Of a DNA stretch of 64,000 nt, positions 34,671 to 42,135 are shown one piece after another. The notes under the pieces were generated by a model. It saw only the letters and a list, made by a program, of their open reading frames with translations. It searched no databases and had not been told where the DNA came from. A program made the position numbers and the translations under genes. Numbering within the stretch: position 1 is the stretch's first letter; each line of letters begins with the position of its first letter. This DNA comes from Streptomyces sp. HD (lineage in GTDB: Bacteria > Actinomycetota > Actinomycetes > Streptomycetales > Streptomycetaceae). The stretch covers positions 1 to 64,000 of the forward strand of contig NZ_JAQMYP010000017.1 in the NCBI RefSeq assembly GCF_028369295.1. The letters are read 5' to 3'.

Positions 34671-35408
34671 ATGCCGGGACCCACCGTGCCCGAGGGCTAC
34701 GACAAGCACGCCCACGAGCCCTTCGCCGTCACCGCCGACCTCGCGGTCCTCACCATTCGCGACGGCGTCCTGCAGGTGCTGCTCGTCGAGCGCGGGCAGG
34801 AGCCGTACAAGGGCCACTGGGCGCTGCCCGGCGGTTTCGTGCAGCCGGACGAGTCGGCGGAGACGGCGGCCCGGCGTGAACTCGCCGAGGAGACCGGCCT
34901 GTCGGACGTCTCGGGTCTGCATCTGGAGCAGCTGCGGACCTACAGCGAGCCCGACCGCGACCCCCGGATGCGGGTCGTGACGGTCGCCTTCGCCGCGCTG
35001 CTGCCGCACCCGCCCGAACCGCACGGCGGCAGTGACGCGGCGCAGGCCCGCTGGGTGCCGTACGGCAAGGCGGGGCCGCTCGCCTTCGACCACGACCGGA
35101 TCCTGGCCGACGCCCACGACCGCGTCGGCGCCAAGCTGGAGTACTCCAGTCTGGCCGCGGCCTTCTGCCCGCCCGAGTTCACGCTCGGCGAGCTGCAGCA
35201 CGTGTACGAGGTGGTGTGGGGCACCGTCCTCGACCGGCCCAACTTCCGCCGCAAGGTGCTCGCCACGCAGGGCTTCGTCGAGCCCGTGCCCGGCGCCGCC
35301 CGGCTCACCGGCGGCCGCGGCAAACCGGCCGCGCTGTACCGCGCGGGCACCGCGACCGCCCTCCACCCGCCCCTGCTTCGGCCGACCCCGGAAGGACGCC
35401 CCGCATGA
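34671..35408 (+). CDS. nrtR: NrtR-type regulator (Nudix domain + winged helix)
   Basis: A 245-residue two-domain protein. The Nudix domain (residues 15-150) has a box that meets the consensus fully: GGFVQPDESAETAAR then RELAEETGL. The C-terminal part (FTLGELQHVYEVVWGTVLDR, then NFRRKVLATQGFVEP) is the winged helix typical of NrtR. NrtR proteins repress NAD and ADP-ribose metabolism genes. Most regulators have a degenerate Nudix box, so this one may also hydrolyse its ligand. ATG 34671 follows GAGGTG at 6 nt; ATG 34644 lies inside the operator and is rejected. The stop overlaps the next gene by 4 bp. Confidence 0.88.
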   Translation: MPGPTVPEGYDKHAHEPFAVTADLAVLTIRDGVLQVLLVERGQEPYKGHWALPGGFVQPDESAETAARRELAEETGLSDVSGLHLEQLRTYSEPDRDPRMRVVTVAFAALLPHPPEPHGGSDAAQARWVPYGKAGPLAFDHDRILADAHDRVGAKLEYSSLAAAFCPPEFTLGELQHVYEVVWGTVLDRPNFRRKVLATQGFVEPVPGAARLTGGRGKPAALYRAGTATALHPPLLRPTPEGRPA

Positions 35409-36427
35409 CCATGACCACCGTTCGCAAGCGCGCCGCCACCGGCTCCCTGCTCGGCCTCGCCCTCGGGGACGCGCTCGGCTTCCCGACCGAGTTCAACGAC
35501 GTGCCGTCGATCCTCGCCAAGTGCGGTCCCTGGCGCGAGATGGAGCTGCCGACGCCGGCGATCGTCACCGACGACACACAGATGACGCTGGCGTTGGGGA
35601 AGGGGCTGCGCACGGCGATGGACCGGGGCCTGCTCGCGCCGAAGCGGCTGGAACGGCCGGTGCGCGAGGAGTTCGTCGACTGGTACCAGTCACCGGAGAA
35701 CAACCGCGCGCCGGGCCGGACCTGCCTGGTCGCCTGCAATCTGCTGAAGGACGAGCGCAGGCTCTGGCAGGACGCCAGCCAGATCGGCTCCAAGGGCTGC
35801 GGCGCCAACATGCGCGTCGCACCGATCGGGCTCGCCCCCGGCCTCAGCGACGAACAGCGCGCGGGCGCCGCCCAGTTGCAGTCCGCCCTCACCCACGGGC
35901 ATCCGACGGCGCTCGCCGCGTCCGACCTGACCGCACACGCCGTACGCCTGCTCGCGCAGGGCACCGAGCCGGCCGGACTGGTCGGGCTGCTGCGGGCGTA
36001 CGCCCGGGAGAACCGCGCCCGCTACCACGAGCGCTGGCTCGGCGACCTGTGGACCCGCAGCCAGGACCCCACGCCCGAGCACTTCATCGCGCGCGGCTGG
36101 GACGAGTGCCTTCAGATCCTGGACCGCCTCCAGGACGCCGTGCACACGGCCTCGCCCGAGACCGACCCGTGCCTGGCCACCGGCGCGGGCTGGATCGCCG
36201 AAGAGGCCCTGGCCACCGGCCTGTTGTGTTTCCTGTGGTTCGCCGACGAGCCCCTGACCGCCCTGCGCCGGGCCGCCTGCACCTCCGGCGACTCGGACTC
36301 GATCGCATGCCTGACGGGCGCCTTCGCGGGCGCCTGGCTGGGGGACGAAGCCTGGCCGACCGAGTGGGCGGACCGGATCGAGTACGGGGGCGACCTGATG
36401 ACCCTCGGAGCGCTCTGGGACGCTTGA
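35405..36427 (+). CDS. ADP-ribosylglycohydrolase family protein
   Basis: A 340-residue member of the DraG/ARH family. The first motif GSLLGLALGDALGFPTEF, the metal site VTDDTQMTLALG and the C-terminal metal motif TSGDSDSIACLTGAFAGAW are all present, so the two-metal site looks intact. Such enzymes remove ADP-ribose from proteins, small molecules or nucleic acids. ATG 35405 overlaps the nrtR stop, so it shares the NrtR-controlled transcript. It is followed 3 nt later by a nucleotidyltransferase. Released ADP-ribose could act as the inducer of NrtR, giving a feedback loop (inference). Confidence 0.88.
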   Translation: MTMTTVRKRAATGSLLGLALGDALGFPTEFNDVPSILAKCGPWREMELPTPAIVTDDTQMTLALGKGLRTAMDRGLLAPKRLERPVREEFVDWYQSPENNRAPGRTCLVACNLLKDERRLWQDASQIGSKGCGANMRVAPIGLAPGLSDEQRAGAAQLQSALTHGHPTALAASDLTAHAVRLLAQGTEPAGLVGLLRAYARENRARYHERWLGDLWTRSQDPTPEHFIARGWDECLQILDRLQDAVHTASPETDPCLATGAGWIAEEALATGLLCFLWFADEPLTALRRAACTSGDSDSIACLTGAFAGAWLGDEAWPTEWADRIEYGGDLMTLGALWDA

Positions 36428-36430
36428 CGG

Positions 36431-37180
36431 ATGATCGAGGCCCTGGACATCGACCTCGCACCCGTGGTCGCCGAGCAGCCCGACCCGGTGCTGTTCGCGA
36501 CCGTCTCCGGCGCGCACCTGTACGGCTTCCCGTCCCGTGACTCCGACGTGGACCTGCGGGGCGTGCACCTGCTCCCGACCGCCGACCTCGTCGGGCTGCG
36601 GGAGCCGGACGAGACGCGGTCCCGGATGTGGGTGCGGGACGGCGTCGAGATGGACCTGGTGACGCACGACCTGCGCAAGTTCGTACGGCTGATGCTGCGC
36701 CGCAACGGCTACGTCCTGGAGCAGCTGCTCTCGCCGCTCGTCGTGCACACCACCGACTCCCACCGGGAGCTGGCCGACCTCGCGCCCGGCGTGCTCACCG
36801 GCCACCACGCCCATCATTATCGAGGGTTCGCGCAGACGCAGTGGCGGCTGTTCGAGAAGACCGGGGAGCTCAAGCCGCTGCTGTACACCTTCCGGGTGCT
36901 GCTCACCGGCATCCACCTGATGCGCAGCGGTGAGGTGCAGCCGCATCTGCCCACGCTGATCGGGGAGGTCGACGCCCCCGCCTATGTGCCGGAGCTGATC
37001 ACCGCCAAGGCGGAGCAGGAGCACGGAGCCGCCGACGTCGACCACGCGCGCGTGGCGGCCGACGTGGAGCGGCTGCACGCCGTGCTGGACGAGGCGCAGG
37101 CGGCCTCAGTGCTGCCCGACGCCCCGAGCGTCCACGGCGCCCTGCACGCCTTCGTCGTACGGATCCGGCTGGAGAGCTGA
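36431..37180 (+). CDS. Predicted nucleotidyltransferase (COG3541/YcgL-like), copy A
   Basis: A 249-residue protein with the pol-beta nucleotidyltransferase signature TVSGAHLYGFPSRDSDVDLR (the usual GS is GA here), the DxD metal pair DVD and the third acidic strand VEMDLVTHDLRKFVRLM. The helical C-terminal half (YRGFAQTQWRLFEKTG) is shared with COG3541 proteins. The acceptor is unknown; related proteins add nucleotides to RNA, protein or antibiotics. It starts 3 nt after the ADP-ribosylglycohydrolase. Its last 75 bp overlap copy B on the other strand. Confidence 0.82.
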   Translation: MIEALDIDLAPVVAEQPDPVLFATVSGAHLYGFPSRDSDVDLRGVHLLPTADLVGLREPDETRSRMWVRDGVEMDLVTHDLRKFVRLMLRRNGYVLEQLLSPLVVHTTDSHRELADLAPGVLTGHHAHHYRGFAQTQWRLFEKTGELKPLLYTFRVLLTGIHLMRSGEVQPHLPTLIGEVDAPAYVPELITAKAEQEHGAADVDHARVAADVERLHAVLDEAQAASVLPDAPSVHGALHAFVVRIRLES

Positions 37181-37858
37181 GGCGCGGCGGACGCGGATCA
37201 GGAAGTCCTCCACGCGGCGGCGGTCGGGTTCCGGCGGGAGCGGGCTGTGCCGGGCGGCCTCCTCCGCCGCGCTCGCCAGGTGGGTCATCCGGGACTCGAC
37301 CTCCGGCCAGGGGACCTCGCCGCGCTTGACCGCGAGGAGTGACTCGCGCCCCTCGCCCACGTCGATCGTCAGACGGCCGGTGCGCAGCAGGTCGCGGGCA
37401 CTGGTCAGCAGGCGCAGCAGGTGCATCGCGTGCTTCCAGCGTGGGGCGCCGTGGTTGCGGACGTCGGCCTCCAGCTTCCTGCGCTGGCCCAGGGCGTAGC
37501 GCGCGAACGTCTCGTGGGCCTGGCGGGAGAGGAACGCCTCGCGCAGGGCGAGGAGTTCGCGGCCGGTGTCGTCGACGTACTCCACCAGGGGGGAGTGCAG
37601 GCACTCCAGGATGTTCGGGTTGGCGCGCAGCGCCAGCTCGCAGAAGCGCTCCAGCTCCCAGCTGAACTGCTCCTGAAGTGGGCCCTCGACATGTGTCGGC
37701 GGTTTCTCGAAACGCCAGAAGAGCGGGGCCGGAGCCACGAACACGCCCCGGCGGTCGGTGTCGCTGGCGTCCGTCGCCAGACCGAAGGCGCGCGAACCCA
37801 TCACGCAGGCGTAGATCGTGTGGTCGCGGACCAGGCTCTCCGGGGTCTCGGGGTGCAT
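37106..37858 (-). CDS. Predicted nucleotidyltransferase (COG3541-like), copy B
   Basis: A 250-residue paralogue of copy A on the opposite strand. The motif is MGSRAFGLATDASDTDRRG, with a proper GS and DxD. QFSWELERFCELALRANPN replaces the third-strand region and RYALGQRRKLEADVRNHG the helical part. ATG 37858 has TACGCT 7 nt upstream and no ribosome site, so the mRNA may be leaderless. The two genes converge and share 75 bp, with both C-termini coded there. Two different members facing each other next to NrtR and ARH suggest a joint nucleotide or ADP-ribose chemistry. Confidence 0.82.
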   Translation of the reverse strand: MHPETPESLVRDHTIYACVMGSRAFGLATDASDTDRRGVFVAPAPLFWRFEKPPTHVEGPLQEQFSWELERFCELALRANPNILECLHSPLVEYVDDTGRELLALREAFLSRQAHETFARYALGQRRKLEADVRNHGAPRWKHAMHLLRLLTSARDLLRTGRLTIDVGEGRESLLAVKRGEVPWPEVESRMTHLASAAEEAARHSPLPPEPDRRRVEDFLIRVRRASALQPDPYDEGVQGAVDARGVGQH

Positions 37859-37865
37859 GGCCCGG

Positions 37866-37871
37866 AGCGTA
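37866..37871 (-). promoter_or_regulatory. Leaderless -10 element (TACGCT)
   Basis: On the minus strand TACGCT ends 7 nt before ATG 37858 of nucleotidyltransferase copy B. Confidence 0.45.
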
Positions 37872-37880
37872 CGTGGCGGA

Positions 37881-38285
37881 TCAGGCGAGGAGGATCGAAT
37901 TTCCGTCCACCGTGATCTTCTTCTCGGGCAGCGGCTTCGTCGCCGGGGGATGGGCCACCGAGCCGTCCGTGATGTTGAACTTGCTGCCGTGGCAGGTGCA
38001 GTTGATGGTGCCGTCCGCCACGCCGGCCACCGGGCACTGCTGGTGCGTGCAGATGTTTGAGAAGGCCTTGAACTCGCCGTCCTGCGGCTGCGTCACGACC
38101 ACCTTCTCGTCCTTGAAGATCTTGCCGCCGCCGACCGGGATGTCGCTGGTCTTGGCGAGTTCCTGGCCGGAGGAGGCCTCCACGGACGAGGAGCCGCTGT
38201 CGTCGCCGTATTCGCCACAGCCCACGGCGAGCGCCGCCGCGCCCGTCGCGAGGAGGATCGTGCGCCGCGTCGGGCGGTTGGTCAT
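37881..38285 (-). CDS. Rieske 2Fe-2S Tat-exported lipoprotein
   Basis: A 134-residue protein. The N-terminus (NRPTRRTILLATGAAALAVG, then CGEYG) has twin arginines, a hydrophobic stretch and a lipobox AVGC, so it should be a folded, Tat-exported lipoprotein. The Rieske cluster motifs are CTHQQCPV and CTCHGSKF, with both Cys-His pairs present. It is not part of a cytochrome bc complex. It overlaps the upstream membrane-protein gene by 4 bp, so the two probably form an electron-transfer pair at the outer face of the membrane. Confidence 0.88.
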   Translation of the reverse strand: MTNRPTRRTILLATGAAALAVGCGEYGDDSGSSSVEASSGQELAKTSDIPVGGGKIFKDEKVVVTQPQDGEFKAFSNICTHQQCPVAGVADGTINCTCHGSKFNITDGSVAHPPATKPLPEKKITVDGNSILLA

Positions 38286-38866
38286 GTCGTCACTCCGAAA
38301 GTGCGGAAGAACCAGAGGGCCGAGGTCAGCCAGATGATCGTGAGAGCGGTGAAGACCAGTCCGCCGACGATCGGCAGGAGCCAGCCGGGAAGTCGCTCCG
38401 AGCGGAGCAACAGCATCTTTGCACTGAAGGCACCGAAGAAGAAACAACCCAGGAGGGAGTGCCACAAAACGCGCGTTTCGTACGTCTGGTAGCCCAGGGC
38501 GTACAGGCAGTGCACAGCCACGGGTACGGCGACGAGGAACGCCGCGCGGCCCGACCAGCGGTGCAGCACCGCCGACCAGCTCGGGCCCGGCAGCTTGCCG
38601 TACACCATCAGCGCCGAGACGAGCTGCACGAGCGCGAGGAAGATCGCGGTCGTCGCCAGCCATGACTTCACCGCGCCCGTGCTGCTGAACCCGGCGAGGT
38701 TGAAGGCGGTGCCCGCCGGGTCGTGGAGCTTGCCGTAGACCCCCAGGCCCAGCGCGACCGCGCAGGCGACCAGCGCCGGGAGCAGATAGCGGGCCGCGCC
38801 CGGGCGGCGGTGGCCGGGCTGCGGGGGCGGGAAGTCCTGGGTGACGGCGTTCGGGTCGACGGTCAT
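38282..38866 (-). CDS. DUF6529-like membrane protein paired with Rieske protein
   Basis: A 194-residue protein with about five membrane helices (LLPALVACAVALGLGVYG, WLATTAIFLALVQLVSALMV, AAFLVAVPVAVHCLYALGY, HSLLGCFFFGAFSAKMLLL, LPIVGGLVFTALTIIWLTSA). Histidines in VLHRWSGR, VAVHCLYAL and VLWHSLLG could ligate haem, as in cytochrome b561-type proteins. The ATG at 38866 has CGGGAG nearby. Its stop overlaps the Rieske start (ATGA). I place it in DUF6529 from memory of this pairing. Confidence 0.75.
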   Translation of the reverse strand: MTVDPNAVTQDFPPPQPGHRRPGAARYLLPALVACAVALGLGVYGKLHDPAGTAFNLAGFSSTGAVKSWLATTAIFLALVQLVSALMVYGKLPGPSWSAVLHRWSGRAAFLVAVPVAVHCLYALGYQTYETRVLWHSLLGCFFFGAFSAKMLLLRSERLPGWLLPIVGGLVFTALTIIWLTSALWFFRTFGVTT

Positions 38867-38935
38867 GATCGACTCCCGTGAAGGATGGGATCGTGAGGGG
38901 CGTCGTCGAGCGGGACGACGAGGGACGTCAAGGGA

Positions 38936-38975
38936 CGTCAGGTCAGGTCGGGTCAGGTCAGGTAGAGGCAGGTCA
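38936..38975. repeat. Short 5-bp repeats (ggtca/ggtcg)
   Basis: A run of ggtca, ggtcg and ggtag pentamers (cgtcaggtcaggtcgggtca and following) fills the gap between the membrane protein and the next gene. It appears to be a simple slippage repeat. Confidence 0.6.
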
Positions 38976-39647
38976 GGGGGCGGCCGGGCGGGCCGTGAGC
39001 CCCTGGCCGTCGACCGTTACGGCGCCGGTCTCCGGGTCGATCTCCGGGGCCGCCGAGGGCTCACCGTCGCGGGTGAGGACGCCGACCTGCCGGCCGTCCG
39101 GCAGCACGATCCAGCCGCCGTCGACCTTGGCGCCGCGCACCGTGGCGGTGGCCCGGTACAGGCCCGACGGCTTCTTCGTCCGGTCGGCCGTGAAGGCGTA
39201 GTGCCCGCCGTCGATGTCGACCGTGCCGCGGATCCGCTTGCCCTCCTTGAGGGTGCCGTTCAGGACGGAACCGTCCTTGCCGGTGAGCCGCATGGTCCCG
39301 TCGTCGTTCACGTCGCCCTTGAGCCAGGACTCCTTGTCGCGGCCGTCGCAGAAGTACGCGATCGCCCTGCCGTCGCGCAGGGTGACGGCCACGGCGGACG
39401 AGTCGTCGTCGGTACGGCCGGCGTACCCGGCGTCCGGGACGGGGGTCTTCGACGGTGACGGCGACGGGGCCGGCCGTGCGGGTGTCGGTGACGGGGGCGC
39501 CGCGGGCGACTGTTTCGTGGTGTCCGGCGTGCGGTCCGCGGACGAGGAGGACGCGTTCTTCGTCCCCGTCGTCGCGTTGAGCGACAGCATGAACACGCCG
39601 ACCAACAGTCCCGCGAGAAGGGTGAGCAAGGGTCCGGGACGCTTCAT
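38973..39647 (-). CDS. Membrane-anchored hypothetical protein
   Basis: A 224-residue protein. A single N-terminal helix (RPGPLLTLLAGLLVGVFML) is followed by a Ser/Pro/Thr-rich linker of about 60 residues and an extracellular beta-rich domain. The domain runs VAVTLRDGRAIAYFCDG, SWLKGDVNDDGTMRLTGKDG, GTVDIDGGHYAFTADRTKKP, GGWIVLPDGRQVGVLTRDGE. The repeated DG/GK turns look like a small beta-barrel or sandwich. No catalytic motif is visible. ATG 39647 has GGGAGG 5 nt upstream. Function unknown; probably a cell-surface protein. Confidence 0.75.
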   Translation of the reverse strand: MKRPGPLLTLLAGLLVGVFMLSLNATTGTKNASSSSADRTPDTTKQSPAAPPSPTPARPAPSPSPSKTPVPDAGYAGRTDDDSSAVAVTLRDGRAIAYFCDGRDKESWLKGDVNDDGTMRLTGKDGSVLNGTLKEGKRIRGTVDIDGGHYAFTADRTKKPSGLYRATATVRGAKVDGGWIVLPDGRQVGVLTRDGEPSAAPEIDPETGAVTVDGQGLTARPAAP

Positions 39648-39838
39648 GAGGCCTCCCCCGAGGCGAGCTTGCTGCCCATGAGAGCGGAGCCGTGGCCCGG
39701 CGTCCAGAGGCGTACGGGGGCGTTCGCGGTCCGGTAGCGAAATCGGGACGGACGGGTGACATTGACTCAAAGCCGACCCGGCGCGGGCCGAGGTGTCTCA
39801 GCGGGCGGGCGACCTGCACCGGCCGTACGCGGGCTGAC

Positions 39839-39844
39839 TAGGCT
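39839..39844 (+). promoter_or_regulatory. Candidate -10 (TAGGCT) for aroH-tyrA
   Basis: TAGGCT lies 45 nt before the GTG of the chorismate mutase gene, with the ribosome site AAGGAGC at 39876-39882 between them. No clear -35 was found. Confidence 0.4.
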
Positions 39845-39888
39845 TGACGGCCGTAGAGCCGATCCGTACAGCAGCAAGGAGCAGAGCC

Positions 39889-40257
39889 GTGGCGGTACGA
39901 GCGGTCCGGGGGGCCGTCCAACTGGAGCGGGACGAGGCCGGCCACATGGACGAGCAGGTCGGCGCCCTGCTCACCGCGATCCTGGAGCGGAACGGCCTGA
40001 GCTCGGACGACCTGATCAGCATCTGGTTCACGGCCACGCCGGATCTGCACAGCGACTTCCCGGCGGCCGCCGCCCGCAAGCTCGGCGACGGCTTCGCCGA
40101 CGTACCGCTGATCTGCGCCCAGGAACTCGACATCGAGGGCGCCATGCCGCGGGTCGTGCGTGTCCTCGCGCACATCGAGTCCGACCGGCCCCGCGCCGAC
40201 ATCGCCCATGTCTACCTCGGTGCCGCGGCCGCCCTGCGCAAGGACATCGCCCAGTGA
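39889..40257 (+). CDS. aroH: Chorismate mutase, AroH type
   Basis: A 122-residue trimeric-type chorismate mutase that turns chorismate into prephenate. It starts VRAVRGAVQLERDEAGHM, with the active-site Arg near residue 6. ICAQELDIEGAMPRVVRVLA is typical of the B. subtilis AroH fold, with the Arg at its centre in the active site. GTG 39889 follows AAGGAGC at 6 nt. The stop overlaps the prephenate dehydrogenase start by 4 bp, so the two steps toward tyrosine are coupled. Confidence 0.92.
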   Translation: MAVRAVRGAVQLERDEAGHMDEQVGALLTAILERNGLSSDDLISIWFTATPDLHSDFPAAAARKLGDGFADVPLICAQELDIEGAMPRVVRVLAHIESDRPRADIAHVYLGAAAALRKDIAQ

Positions 40258-41339
40258 GAACCGCACTCGTCGTCGGCACCGGCCTCATCGGCACGTCCGC
40301 CGCACTCGCCCTCGCCCAGCGCGGCGTCGCCGTCCACCTCGCCGACCACGACCCCGAGCAGGCCCGTACGGCCGCCGCGCTCGGCGCCGGCACCGACGAG
40401 GCGCCCGAGGGCCCCGTGGACCTCGCGATCGTCGCCGCCCCGCCCGCGCACGTGGCCGCGGTGCTCGCCGACGCCATGCGCCGGGGCGTGGCCCGCGGCT
40501 ACCTCGACGTGGCCAGCGTCAAGGGCGGGCCGCGCCGTGAGCTGGAGGCGCTCGGGCTCGACCTGTCGTCGTACATCGGCACGCACCCCATGTCGGGCCG
40601 CGAGAAGTCCGGCCCGCTGGCCGCGACCGGCGACCTCTTCGAGGGCCGGCCCTGGGTGCTGACACCGACCCGCGACACCGACACCGAGGTGCTGAACCTC
40701 GCCCTGGAACTGGTCTCGCACTGCCGCGCGGTACCGGTCGTGATGGACGCCGACGCCCACGACCGCGCGGTCGCGCTGGTGTCCCACATGCCCCACCTGG
40801 TGTCCAGCATGGTCGCCGCCCGGCTGGAGAACGCCGAGGAGGCGGCCGTACGGCTGTGTGGCCAGGGCATTCGGGACGTGACCCGGATTGCCGCGTCCGA
40901 CCCCCGGATGTGGCTCGACATCCTCGCCGCGAACCCGGGACCCGTGGCCGACCTGCTCACCGACGTCGCCGGGGATCTTGAGGAGACGGTGCGGGCGCTG
41001 CGGGCGCTGCAGTCCTCCGACGAGGCGAAGCGGCTGGAGGGGACGTCCGGCATCGAGGACGTGCTGCGGCGGGGGAACGCGGGGCAGGTCCGGGTGCCCG
41101 GCAAGCACGGCGCGGCTCCTCGGGTGTACGAGGTCGTGGCCGTGCTGATCGACGACCAGCCCGGACAGCTGGCGCGGATCTTCGCGGACGCGGAGCGGGC
41201 CGGCGTCAATATCGAGGACGTACGCATCGAGCATGCGACGGGGCAGCAGGCCGGTCTGGTGCAGCTGATGGTGGAGCCGAAGGCCGCGCCGGTGCTGTCG
41301 GCGGGGCTGCGGGAGCGGGGCTGGGCCATCCGGCAGTAG
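40254..41339 (+). CDS. tyrA: Prephenate dehydrogenase
   Basis: A 361-residue NAD(P)-dependent dehydrogenase making 4-hydroxyphenylpyruvate for tyrosine. The dinucleotide fold is VVGTGLIGTSAALALAQRG, the substrate site has GTHPMSGREKSGP, and HMPHLVSSMVAARL carries a further conserved His. A C-terminal ACT domain (YEVVAVLIDDQPGQLARIFA, then GVNIEDVRIEHA) suggests feedback by an aromatic amino acid. GTG 40254 overlaps the aroH stop. Confidence 0.93.
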   Translation: MRTALVVGTGLIGTSAALALAQRGVAVHLADHDPEQARTAAALGAGTDEAPEGPVDLAIVAAPPAHVAAVLADAMRRGVARGYLDVASVKGGPRRELEALGLDLSSYIGTHPMSGREKSGPLAATGDLFEGRPWVLTPTRDTDTEVLNLALELVSHCRAVPVVMDADAHDRAVALVSHMPHLVSSMVAARLENAEEAAVRLCGQGIRDVTRIAASDPRMWLDILAANPGPVADLLTDVAGDLEETVRALRALQSSDEAKRLEGTSGIEDVLRRGNAGQVRVPGKHGAAPRVYEVVAVLIDDQPGQLARIFADAERAGVNIEDVRIEHATGQQAGLVQLMVEPKAAPVLSAGLRERGWAIRQ

Positions 41340-41448
41340 GGGGCCGAGCAGCGCGCGGCCGGACGAGTGACTCGTACCCAGTAACCTTGTGCGGGGCGCC
41401 CTCGCGTCCCCACACTCCCGACACACCGCACCAGGAAGGTGTCCCCCC

Positions 41449-42135
41449 GTGGAAAACGGTGCCGCCAAGCCCGTGATTGTCGCCATCGACGGCCCCTCCG
41501 GCACGGGCAAGTCGAGCACGTCGAAGGCCGTCGCCGCGCAGCTCGGGCTGAGCTACCTCGACACCGGAGCCCAGTACCGGGCGATCACCTGGTGGATGGT
41601 GAACAACGGGATCGACATCGACGACCCGTCCGCGATCGCCGACGTGGCCGGCAAGGCCGAGATCGTCTCCGGCACCGACCCGGAGAAGCCGACGATCACG
41701 GTCGACGGCATCGACGTGGCCGGTCCGATCCGCACCCAGGAGGTCACCTCCCAGGTCAGCGCGGTGAGTGCCGTACCGGAGGTGCGGGCGCGGATCACCG
41801 AGCTGCAGCGCACGACCGCCAAGAGCGCCCGGGACGGCATCGTCGTCGAGGGCCGTGACATCGGTACGACCGTGCTGCCCGACGCCGACCTGAAGATCTT
41901 CCTCACCGCCTCGCCGGAGGCCCGCGCCGCCCGTCGCAGCGGTGAGCTGAAGGGTGCCGACGTGCACACCACCCGCGAGGCGCTGATGAAGCGGGACGCG
42001 GCCGACTCCAGCCGTAAGACCTCGCCGCTCGCCAAGGCGGACGACGCGGTCGAGGTGGACACCACCGAGCTCACGCTGCAGCAGGTCATCGAGTGCGTCG
42101 TCACCCTCGTCGAGGAGAAGCGAGCCGCGAAGTGA
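41449..42135 (+). CDS. cmk: Cytidylate kinase
   Basis: A 228-residue CMP/dCMP kinase. The P-loop is AIDGPSGTGKSSTSKAVA, then YLDTGAQYRAITWW (CMP site), EGRDIGTTVLPDADLKIFL and a lid with RDAADSSRKTSPLAKADDA. GTG 41449 has AGGAAGG upstream. The stop overlaps the acyltransferase by 4 bp. The order cmk-acyltransferase-der is common in Actinobacteria and is kept here although rluB is 7.7 kb away. Confidence 0.93.
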   Translation: MENGAAKPVIVAIDGPSGTGKSSTSKAVAAQLGLSYLDTGAQYRAITWWMVNNGIDIDDPSAIADVAGKAEIVSGTDPEKPTITVDGIDVAGPIRTQEVTSQVSAVSAVPEVRARITELQRTTAKSARDGIVVEGRDIGTTVLPDADLKIFLTASPEARAARRSGELKGADVHTTREALMKRDAADSSRKTSPLAKADDAVEVDTTELTLQQVIECVVTLVEEKRAAK

